10,149 nucleotides of DNA, taken from Caulobacter segnis (GTDB lineage Bacteria; Pseudomonadota; Alphaproteobacteria; Caulobacterales; Caulobacteraceae). Of the stretch, positions 4,801-10,149 are shown piece after piece. Every line of letters begins with the position of its first letter. Position 1 is the first letter of the stretch. Position numbers and translations under genes: made by a program. Under the pieces are notes generated by a model. That model was given only the letters and a program-made list of their open reading frames with translations, searched no databases and was not told the origin of the DNA. The stretch is taken from the NCBI RefSeq assembly GCF_003243465.1, contig NZ_QFQZ01000116.1:1-10149 (forward strand), given 5' to 3'.

Positions 4801-6105
4801 TCAGCCGGCTCGCATGGTCCAGAGATCCAGATCCCGTTCCCGTCCGATCAGGGCCAGGCCCGAGGCGATGGACTCGAACTCGCCCCCGGTCTCGATCTTC
4901 GCCGCGCCGAAGCGGCGCAGGAAGATCTGGCGCACAGCCGGCACGAACGAGCTGCCGCCGGTCAGGAAGACGCGGTCCACGCCGGCCTCCGACAGGCCCG
5001 CCCGCTCGAGCGCCTCGGCGACGGCGGCTTCGATGGCGGCGAGCTCGGGGGCGATCCAGCCTTCAAAGTCGCTGCGCGCGACGGTCTTTTCGATGCGGAC
5101 GGACCCGGCTTCGAAGTGGAACGTCGCCGCCTCCTGGCTGGACAGCGCCTCCTTGAGCGCCGAAACCGAGCGATAGAGCGCGTAGCCGTAATTGCCGTCC
5201 AGCACCTCGATCAGGGCGGCGATCTTGTCGGGCTCGACGGCGGTGCGTTCCAGGGCCCGGATGTCGCGCATGTCCTTCGAGGCGCGCAGCAGGGCCAGCT
5301 GGTCCCAGCGGGCGAAGGCGGCGTAGTAGCGTTGCGGGATCGGCAGCCGGTTGGAGAACGACCGATAGTCCGACCCCTTGCCCAGCTCGGGCGACACTAG
5401 CTGGTCGATGATCCGGTAGTCGAAGGCGTCGCCGGCCAGGCCCACGCCCGAGCGCGACCGCGGCGTGGAGCGCAGGGTTCCGTCCGTCGCGCGCTCGAAC
5501 CGGACCAGCGAGAAGTCCGAGGTGCCGCCGCCGAAGTCGGCGACCAGCACGGTGGCGTCCTGCTTCAGTTGGCGGGCGAAGAAGAAGGCCGCGCCGACCG
5601 GCTCATAGGCGTAGCGGATGTCGGTGAATCCCAGCCGCTGGAAGGCCGCCTCGTAGCGGGTCAGGGCCAGGCTTTCGTTCGGCGACCCGCCCGCGAAGGT
5701 CACGGGCCGTCCGACGATGATCCTGGGCGGCAGGTCGTCCATCTGGGCGCCCGCGTGCTCGCGCAGCCGCAGCAGGAACGCCGCCAGCAGGTCCTCGAAC
5801 TGGTAGCGCTTGTCCAGGATCCGCGTCTCGGTGAAGGCGGCCGAGGCGGCGAAGGTCTTGAACGACTGGATGAACCGCGTCTCCAGCGGCTCCTCTAGGT
5901 AGGCCTCGATCGCCCAGGGTCCGGCCTCGACCACGCGCTCGCCCTGGACGCTATGGAAGCTGAGCGCCGAGCGAAAGGCGAACAGATCGCGGTTGTCGAT
6001 CGCGAAGCGGATGAGGCGCGACTTGTCATCGCCGTGCGTCATCGAGACGACGGTGTTGGTGGTGCCAAAGTCGACGCCGATGGTCGGCGCTGTCGCGGCC
6101 GTCAT
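4801..6105 (-). CDS. Short Hsp70-family ATPase (YegD-like), no canonical substrate-binding domain
   Basis: The 434-residue protein has the actin/Hsp70 ATPase signatures in order: phosphate-1 loop TIGVDFGTTNT (8-18), YEPVGAAFFFA (167-177), phosphate-2 loop VADFGGGTSDFSLV (188-201) and adenosine motif VFLTGGSSFVPAVRQIF (379-395). DnaK is about 640 residues. Here the chain stops about 40 residues after the adenosine motif, so the beta-sandwich substrate domain and lid are missing, as in E. coli YegD (about 450 residues). An extra region (about 240-345) without Hsp70 signature motifs sits in the second half of the ATPase. It is presumably cytosolic; the client is unknown. The ATG at 6105 directly precedes the phosphate-1 strand; no strong Shine-Dalgarno is seen. 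A near-consensus promoter lies 37-64 bp upstream. The octapeptide-repeat gene follows 100 bp downstream on the same strand, and the flavoprotein gene is divergent. Confidence 0.9.
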   Translation of the reverse strand: MTAATAPTIGVDFGTTNTVVSMTHGDDKSRLIRFAIDNRDLFAFRSALSFHSVQGERVVEAGPWAIEAYLEEPLETRFIQSFKTFAASAAFTETRILDKRYQFEDLLAAFLLRLREHAGAQMDDLPPRIIVGRPVTFAGGSPNESLALTRYEAAFQRLGFTDIRYAYEPVGAAFFFARQLKQDATVLVADFGGGTSDFSLVRFERATDGTLRSTPRSRSGVGLAGDAFDYRIIDQLVSPELGKGSDYRSFSNRLPIPQRYYAAFARWDQLALLRASKDMRDIRALERTAVEPDKIAALIEVLDGNYGYALYRSVSALKEALSSQEAATFHFEAGSVRIEKTVARSDFEGWIAPELAAIEAAVAEALERAGLSEAGVDRVFLTGGSSFVPAVRQIFLRRFGAAKIETGGEFESIASGLALIGRERDLDLWTMRAG

Positions 6106-6141
6106 GGGAGGCTCGATCGGTTCGGGGCGGAAGGGCCGTGC

Positions 6142-6169
6142 GTCGTAGCGCCTTCCAGCGCGGCGTCAA
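6142..6169 (-). promoter_or_regulatory. Near-consensus Caulobacter-type housekeeping promoter for the Hsp70-like gene
   Basis: On the minus strand TTGACGC (6163-6169) is followed after 13 nt by GCTACGAC (6142-6149). From memory, the Caulobacter housekeeping consensus is TTGACGS, 10-14 nt, GCTANAWC; this site matches all of the -35 and all but one defined position of the -10. The predicted start is near 6135, giving a leader of about 30 nt. Confidence 0.65.
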
Positions 6170-6179
6170 GGCCGGGCGG

Positions 6180-6208
6180 TTGACTAAAGGCCGGGCGTCG
6201 GCTCGAAG
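6180..6208 (+). promoter_or_regulatory. Possible promoter for the BaiN-like flavoprotein gene
   Basis: TTGACTA (6180-6186), 14 nt, GCTCGAAG (6201-6208). The -35 is good and the spacing fits the Caulobacter pattern, but the -10 departs from GCTANAWC at two or three positions. The predicted start near 6215 would leave about 20 nt before the TTG start codon. Confidence 0.4.
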
Positions 6209-6234
6209 AGGCGCGAGCAAGCAACGGGCGAACC

Positions 6235-7416
6235 TTGGAAAATTTCGATGTCCTGGTGATCGGCGCGGGAGCGGCCGGCATGATGTGCGCCATCGAGGCG
6301 GGCAAGCGCGGCCGCTCGGTCCTGGTCATCGACCACGCCAAGGCGCCGGGCGAGAAGATCCGCATCAGCGGCGGCGGGCGCTGCAACTTCACCAACACCG
6401 GCGCCTCGATCCACAATTTCCTGTCGGCCAACCCGAAGTTCGCCCTGTCGGCCCTGCGCCGCTATCGGCCCCGCGATTTCATCGCCCTCGTCGAGCGCCA
6501 CGGCATCGCCTATCACGAGAAGACGCTCGGCCAGCTTTTCTGCGACGGCTCGGCCAAGCAGATCATCACCATGCTGCTGGCCGAGATGCAGGCGGCCGGT
6601 GTCGTCTTGCGGCTGGAGACCAGCGTGCAGGGCGTCGCCAAGGTCGAAGGCGGCTTCGAGGTGGCGCTGTCGTCCGGCAAGGTTCGCTGCCAGTCGCTGG
6701 TCGTCGCCAGCGGCGGCAAGTCGATTCCGAAGATGGGCGCCACGGGCCTGGGCTATGACATCGCCAGGCAGTTCGGCCTGGGGATCGTCGAGACGCGGCC
6801 GGCGCTCGTGCCCCTGACCTTCGAGCCCGGCATGCTGGCGCGCTTGACGCCGCTGTCGGGCGTGTCGCTGGACGCCGTGGTCGCCCACGGCAAGACCAGG
6901 TTCCAAGAGGGGATGCTGTTCACCCACCGGGGCCTGTCCGGGCCCTCGATCCTTCAGATCTCGTCCTATTGGCGCGAGGGCGACGAGATCCGGGTCGACA
7001 TGGCGCCGGGCGTCGACGCCCTGGCCGCGCTGAAGACGGCGCGCACGGCCACACCGCGCCAGGCGGTGGCGACCGTGCTGTCGACCTTGCTGCCCAAGCG
7101 CGTGGCCCAGGTGATCGCCGACGAAGAGGCGGGCGGGAAGGGCAATATCGCCGACTGTTCGGACAAGGTGCTTGGCCAGGTGGCCGGCGCGGTCAACGCC
7201 TGGACCTTCAAGCCGGTCGGCTCGGAAGGCTATCGCACGGCCGAAGTGACCCTGGGCGGCGTCGACACCGACGCTCTGGATTCCCGCACCCTGGAGGCCA
7301 AGGCCGTGCCGGGGCTCTATTTCATCGGCGAGGTGGTCGACGTCACCGGCTGGCTGGGCGGGTATAACTTCCAGTGGGCTTGGAGCTCGGGCTGGAGCGC
7401 GGGACAGGCGGCGTGA
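6235..7416 (+). CDS. NAD(P)/FAD-dependent oxidoreductase, BaiN/YhiN (HI0933) family
   Basis: This 393-residue flavoprotein has an N-terminal FAD-binding Rossmann motif VLVIGAGAAGMMCAIEAG (6-23), then the family signature KIRISGGGRCNFTN (41-54). A second cofactor region follows (SLVVASGGKSIPKMGATGLGYDIA, about 155-180), then the C-terminal FAD-contact block GLYFIGEVVDVTGWLGGYNFQWAWSSG. These identify the HI0933/YhiN family; a clostridial member, BaiN, acts in bile-acid dehydroxylation, but the bacterial substrate in general is not known. The start must be the TTG at 6235. An in-frame stop lies 54 bp upstream with no ATG or GTG between, and the first in-frame ATG (residue 16) would destroy the GxGxxG loop. 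No good Shine-Dalgarno is seen, so translation may be weak. It is divergent from the Hsp70-like gene and convergent with the helicase, so it is probably monocistronic. Confidence 0.93.
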   Translation: MENFDVLVIGAGAAGMMCAIEAGKRGRSVLVIDHAKAPGEKIRISGGGRCNFTNTGASIHNFLSANPKFALSALRRYRPRDFIALVERHGIAYHEKTLGQLFCDGSAKQIITMLLAEMQAAGVVLRLETSVQGVAKVEGGFEVALSSGKVRCQSLVVASGGKSIPKMGATGLGYDIARQFGLGIVETRPALVPLTFEPGMLARLTPLSGVSLDAVVAHGKTRFQEGMLFTHRGLSGPSILQISSYWREGDEIRVDMAPGVDALAALKTARTATPRQAVATVLSTLLPKRVAQVIADEEAGGKGNIADCSDKVLGQVAGAVNAWTFKPVGSEGYRTAEVTLGGVDTDALDSRTLEAKAVPGLYFIGEVVDVTGWLGGYNFQWAWSSGWSAGQAA

Positions 7417-7420
7417 ATCT

Positions 7421-7525
7421 GCTCCCCCGTTGGGGGAGCTGTCGCAGAGCGACTAAGGGGGCTACTCGGCCTTAGCCGAGCTGCCCCTTCCGGCCCTCTG
7501 GGCAACCTCCCCCAAAAAGGGGAGG
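7421..7525. repeat. Palindromic intergenic repeat (REP-like), copy 1, between convergent genes
   Basis: A series of hairpins fills most of the 125-bp gap between two convergent stop codons: GCTCCCCC-gtt-GGGGGAGC (7421-7439), GTCGC-aga-GCGAC (7441-7453), CTCGGC-ctta-GCCGAG (7465-7480), GCCC-tct-GGGC and CCTCCCC-(6 nt)-GGGGAGG (7506-7525). The outer halves are inverted copies of each other around the central hairpin. The same architecture recurs at 9951-10064, so this is a dispersed element family. It probably serves as a bidirectional transcription end or mRNA-stabilising structure here, though there is no strong T-run. Confidence 0.75.
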
Positions 7526-7541
7526 AGAACCCGATAGCTAA

Positions 7542-9680
7542 CTACTTCTTCTTGAACGGCTTACCCGCCGGCTTGCCGCCCGGCTTGGCGTCGAAGCTCT
7601 TGGCCTTGAAAGGCTTGGGCCCCTTGAACGGCTTGGCGGGACCGTCGCCGTCGCGCTTGCCGGCATAGGGCTTGGCGTAGGGCTTCGGACCGGCGGCGTT
7701 GTCCTCGAAGCGCTTCTTGAACGGCTTCTTCGGCGCATCGCCTTCGGCGCGTGGCGCGCGGGGCTTGAAGTCCCGCTGCGGCCGGTCGTCTTGCGGACGC
7801 TCGTCATGGCGCGGCTTGAAGGCGCGCTTGGGACGGTCGGCCTGTTCAGTCGGCGAGTAGGGGCGATCTTCACGCGGCGGACGCGGCGTGAACTCCCGTT
7901 GCGGACGGTCGCCGTCCTCGAAGCGCTTCTTGAAGGGAGGGCGCTGGGGACGCTCCTCGCCTTCGCCGCGCGGCGGACGGGGCTTGAATTCACGCGGGGG
8001 CGCGTTCGGATCGCGCGGCTCGTAGTTGCGCGGCGGACGCTCGCCACGCGGGGCCGGCGCCGTGGTCGGGGTGATCGAGACGTCTTCGCGCACGGTCGAC
8101 TGCACGGCCGCGCCGAACTTCGTCGCCGCCTCGGCCGAGATCTCGAACTTGGTGTCGTAGTCGAAGATCCGGATCGCGCCGATGTCCTTCTTGGTGATGT
8201 GGCCCAGGCGGCAGATCATCGGGATCAGCCACTTGGGATCGGCGTTGCCGCGACGGCCGACGCTGATCCGGAACCACTCCGAGCCTTCCATGCTGACGCG
8301 CGGTTCGCGCTCCGGACGCTCGCCGGGTTCGCCCGTGCGCAGGCGCGGACCGGGATCGGCGCCGTGGCGCGGATCGTCATAGATGTCTTCCGGCGATGGC
8401 AGCTTGGCGCGGCGCGTGCGGATCAGGGCCGCGGCGATCTCGACCGGCGTGCGCTTGGCCAGCATGGCCTCGGCCAGGGCGATATCCTCTTCGGTCGAGA
8501 CTTCCGAGAAGATCGGGTCCTCAAGCAGGCGCTCCTGGTCCTTCTCGCGGATCGAGTCGGCGCTGGGCGCGCCGCCCCAGTCGGCGTCGACGCCGGCCGC
8601 GTACAAGAGCTGCTCGGCCTTGCGGCGGCGGGTGTAGGGGACGACCAGGGCGCTGACGCCCTTCTTGCCCGCGCGGCCCGTCCGGCCCGAGCGGTGCAGC
8701 AGGGTGGCCTTGTTGATCGGCAGTTCGGCGTGGATCACCAGGCCCAGGTCCGGCAGGTCAAGGCCGCGCGCGGCGACGTCGGTGGCGACGCAGACGCGGG
8801 CGTGGCCGTCGCGCAGGGCCTGCAGGGCGTCGGCGCGTTCGCGTTGGGAAAGCTCGCCCGACAGGCCGACAACCGCGAAGCCGCGCTCGCGCAGCTTGGC
8901 GTGAAGCGAGCGGACGCTCTCGCGGGTGTTGGCGAACACCAGGGCGCCGGGGGCTTCGAAGAAGCGCAGCAGGTTGACGACGGCGTGCTCGACCTCGTTG
9001 GGCGCCACGCGCACGGCGCGGTATTCGATGTCGCGGTGTGGCTCGTTGCGGCCGATGGTGTCGATGCGGACGGCGTCATTCTGATAGCGCTTGGCCAGCT
9101 CGACGATGTCGCGGGCCAGGGTGGCCGAGAACAGCAGGGTCCGGCGCTCGGGCGGGGCGGCGTCGAGGATGAACTCGAGGTCTTCGCGGAAGCCCATGTC
9201 CAGCATCTCGTCGGCCTCGTCGAGGACGGCGACCTTCAGCTTGGAAAGGTCCAGGTGCCCGCGCTCGATGTGGTCGCGCAGGCGGCCCGGCGTGCCGACG
9301 ACGATGTGGGCGCCGTAGTTCAGCGCGCGCTGCTCGCGGCGGGCGTCCATGCCGCCCACGCAATTGATCACCGCGGCCTTGGCTTCCGCATAGAGCCAGC
9401 CCAGCTCGCGATTGACCTGCATGGCCAGTTCGCGGGTCGGGGCGATGACCAGGGCCAGCGGCTCGGCGGCCTGGCCGAAGGTCTCGGCCTCGCCCAGCAG
9501 GGTGGGAGCGGCCGCGAGGCCGAAGGCGACGGTCTTGCCAGAGCCCGTCTGGGCGCTGACCAAGAGGTCGCGGTCGGCGGCGTCGGCGGCCAGCACGGCG
9601 GCCTGGACGGGGGTGGGCTCGGCGTAACCCTGAGCGGCGAGAGCCCGCTCAAGAGCGGGGTGGGAGGCGGGGAAGGGCAT
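7542..9680 (-). CDS. DEAD-box ATP-dependent RNA helicase with DbpA-type RNA-binding domain and basic tail
   Basis: The 712-residue protein has all core DEAD-box motifs: Q motif (GYAEPTPVQ, 18-26), AQTGSGKT (43-50), PTRELA (81-86), TPGR (130-133), DEAD (154-157), SAT (185-187), ATDVAARGLD (299-308) and HRSGRTGRAG (329-338). After a linker, WFRISVGRRGNADPKWLIPMICRLGHI through about residue 530 fits the DbpA/CsdA RNA-binding (RRM-like) domain. The last 170 residues are disordered, rich in Arg, Lys, Pro, Asp and Phe, with repeats such as PFKKRFED (twice) and FKPR (several times), ending in KKK. Members of this group remodel structured RNA in ribosome assembly, mRNA decay or cold adaptation. I chose the ATG at 9680 because the conserved N-terminus begins there; the upstream in-frame extension (13 residues to 9719) has no family resemblance, though its cysteine- and valine-rich sequence cannot be excluded. 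No clear ribosome-binding site is seen. It is preceded by a long non-coding region. Confidence 0.93.
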   Translation of the reverse strand: MPFPASHPALERALAAQGYAEPTPVQAAVLAADAADRDLLVSAQTGSGKTVAFGLAAAPTLLGEAETFGQAAEPLALVIAPTRELAMQVNRELGWLYAEAKAAVINCVGGMDARREQRALNYGAHIVVGTPGRLRDHIERGHLDLSKLKVAVLDEADEMLDMGFREDLEFILDAAPPERRTLLFSATLARDIVELAKRYQNDAVRIDTIGRNEPHRDIEYRAVRVAPNEVEHAVVNLLRFFEAPGALVFANTRESVRSLHAKLRERGFAVVGLSGELSQRERADALQALRDGHARVCVATDVAARGLDLPDLGLVIHAELPINKATLLHRSGRTGRAGKKGVSALVVPYTRRRKAEQLLYAAGVDADWGGAPSADSIREKDQERLLEDPIFSEVSTEEDIALAEAMLAKRTPVEIAAALIRTRRAKLPSPEDIYDDPRHGADPGPRLRTGEPGERPEREPRVSMEGSEWFRISVGRRGNADPKWLIPMICRLGHITKKDIGAIRIFDYDTKFEISAEAATKFGAAVQSTVREDVSITPTTAPAPRGERPPRNYEPRDPNAPPREFKPRPPRGEGEERPQRPPFKKRFEDGDRPQREFTPRPPREDRPYSPTEQADRPKRAFKPRHDERPQDDRPQRDFKPRAPRAEGDAPKKPFKKRFEDNAAGPKPYAKPYAGKRDGDGPAKPFKGPKPFKAKSFDAKPGGKPAGKPFKKK

Positions 9681-9950
9681 ATGGGTCCAGTTCACGTCTG
9701 CGACCGCGCACACAAACACGCGCGGCTCGCGCCATGACCAAATCGGGCCCCTTTGAAGCCTTCAACGCTTCCCTCGGACCGCTTCTTGGTCGAATTCCAA
9801 CAAAAATAGCCCCGTTCCGCCGCCGAAGCGACACGAAGGGGGCTCGATGAGCGGCCTTATGCGCTTGTTGCGGTGCAAAAAGCAAGAGCCGAGGCGCATG
9901 GCCACCGCCGCGGGCCCCCACCTGACCACGGAGGGGCGTGACCCCTAATC
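9681..9950. other. Non-coding region upstream of the helicase
   Basis: No convincing gene. On the minus strand TTGCTT, 17 bp, GCATAA (about 9865-9890) is a possible but weak promoter that would give a leader of roughly 170-180 nt. A 13-bp palindrome TTGAAG-C-CTTCAA lies at 9753-9765. The stretch is interrupted by an A-rich patch (CAACAAAAATAG near 9799). A long leader would suit a helicase gene controlled after transcription, as for cold-shock-type RNA helicases, but no known riboswitch or thermosensor is recognised. Confidence 0.35.
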
Positions 9951-10064
9951 CTCCCCCTCGCGGGGGAGGTGTCCGCGCAGCGGACGGAGGGGGAAGTGCT
10001 GCTAGCCCCGCCTCTTCCCCCTCCGTCGTCTCTTCGAGCCGACACCTCCCCCGCTAGGGGGAAG
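9951..10064. repeat. Palindromic intergenic repeat (REP-like), copy 2
   Basis: Left half 9951-9996 contains hairpins CTCCCCC-tcgc-GGGGGAG (9951-9968) and GTCCGC-gca-GCGGAC (9971-9985), followed by GGAGGGGGAAG. The right half 10014-10064 is its inverted, diverged copy, ending CTCCCCC-gcta-GGGGGAAG. The spacer is 17 bp. The plus strand continues ATTTTT, so the right hairpin could terminate rightward transcription. Together with copy 1 this defines a dispersed family with a conserved layout: hairpin, small hairpin, G-rich block, inverted again. Confidence 0.8.
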
Positions 10065-10068
10065 ATTT

Positions 10069-10149
10069 TTACGAGCGTTCGCGGCGCTCCATGATCCGCG
10101 TATCCGGAATCGAACCGAACGAATTCAACGGCTTCTCACTTTTACACGC
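10069..10149 (-). CDS. Probable C-terminal end of an unidentified protein (partial)
   Basis: On the minus strand the last 81 bases read as 26 residues, ending FGSIPDTRIMERRERS and a TAA stop directly beside the palindromic repeat. This is what a gene end next to such a repeat would look like. Codon use is less G/C-rich at third positions than in the neighbours and the fragment is too short to recognise, so it could be chance. A plus-strand frame from the ATG at 10091 is also open to the window edge but has no ribosome-binding site. Confidence 0.35.
   Translation of the reverse strand, partial: ACKSEKPLNSFGSIPDTRIMERRERS

Noticed and set aside
7421..7525. CRISPR array or tRNA cluster
   Set aside because: The repeats are inverted hairpins in one block, not direct repeats with spacers, and no tRNA arms or anticodon loop are present.
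7791..9737. 648-residue open frame on the plus strand
   Set aside because: It lies antisense to the DEAD-box helicase, whose motifs are all intact; the open frame is a by-product of G/C third positions.
9734..9850. 38-codon plus-strand frame starting ATGACCAAATCG
   Set aside because: No ribosome-binding site, no recognisable product and no promoter; chance is likely. It would lie divergent to the helicase and could be revisited with ribosome profiling.
10101..10135. SOS (LexA) box, from clustered GTTC/GAAC words
   Set aside because: The Caulobacter-type box needs GTTC-N7-GTTC; here the GTTC words are one base or otherwise wrongly spaced.

Overview
The window is GC-rich and its third codon positions are strongly G/C. 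Several signals point to an alphaproteobacterium of the Caulobacter/Caulobacterales type. One promoter closely fits the housekeeping consensus I recall for Caulobacter (TTGACGS, 10-14 nt, GCTANAWC). Palindromic 'CTCCCCC...GGGGGAG' intergenic repeats occur twice. The gene set (pirin, WrbA, a LysR regulator, a DEAD-box helicase with a basic tail) is ordinary for such chromosomes. The genus is an inference; there is no rRNA or marker gene to fix it.

Layout. (1) 1-75: the last codons of an IS3-family transposase OrfB and the right end of that insertion sequence. (2) 147-569 (-): a small unrecognised four-helix membrane protein. (3) 592-666: two strong hairpins after wrbA, one a good intrinsic terminator. 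(4) 688-2076 (-): wrbA (NAD(P)H:quinone oxidoreductase) downstream of a pirin-family bicupin, probably one transcript. The divergent LysR-type regulator (2205-3104, +) shares a 128-bp intergenic region with pirin. That region holds a clear operator-like palindrome and a promoter whose predicted start coincides with the regulator's ATG (leaderless). (5) 3105-4700 (-): a 531-residue protein made almost entirely of 66 octapeptide repeats (L-[ST]-x-T-Q-[IVL]-x-x). Its stop codon abuts the LysR stop codon. (6) 4801-6105 (-): a short Hsp70-type ATPase without the usual substrate-binding domain, with a near-consensus promoter; it may be co-transcribed with the repeat gene. (7) 6235-7416 (+): a BaiN/YhiN (HI0933)-type flavoprotein with a TTG start. 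(8) 7417-7541: a palindromic repeat between convergent genes. (9) 7542-9680 (-): a DEAD-box RNA helicase with a DbpA-type RNA-binding domain and a long basic, low-complexity tail. (10) 9681-10068: long leader region and a second palindromic repeat. (11) 10069-10149 (-): probable C-terminal end of another gene.

How the parts may work together. Pirin, WrbA and the LysR regulator look like a small quinone/electrophile-response module in which the regulator controls the divergent pirin-wrbA unit. The most unusual locus is the Hsp70-like ATPase followed by the octapeptide-repeat protein. The repeats carry a second-order pattern: in the C-terminal half, units lacking the consensus Gln are spaced alternately 4 and 3 units apart, i.e. 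one per 28 residues. This suggests a regular superhelix or solenoid with one marked face. I know of no function for such a protein. The pairing with the Hsp70 is suggested only by adjacency and orientation.
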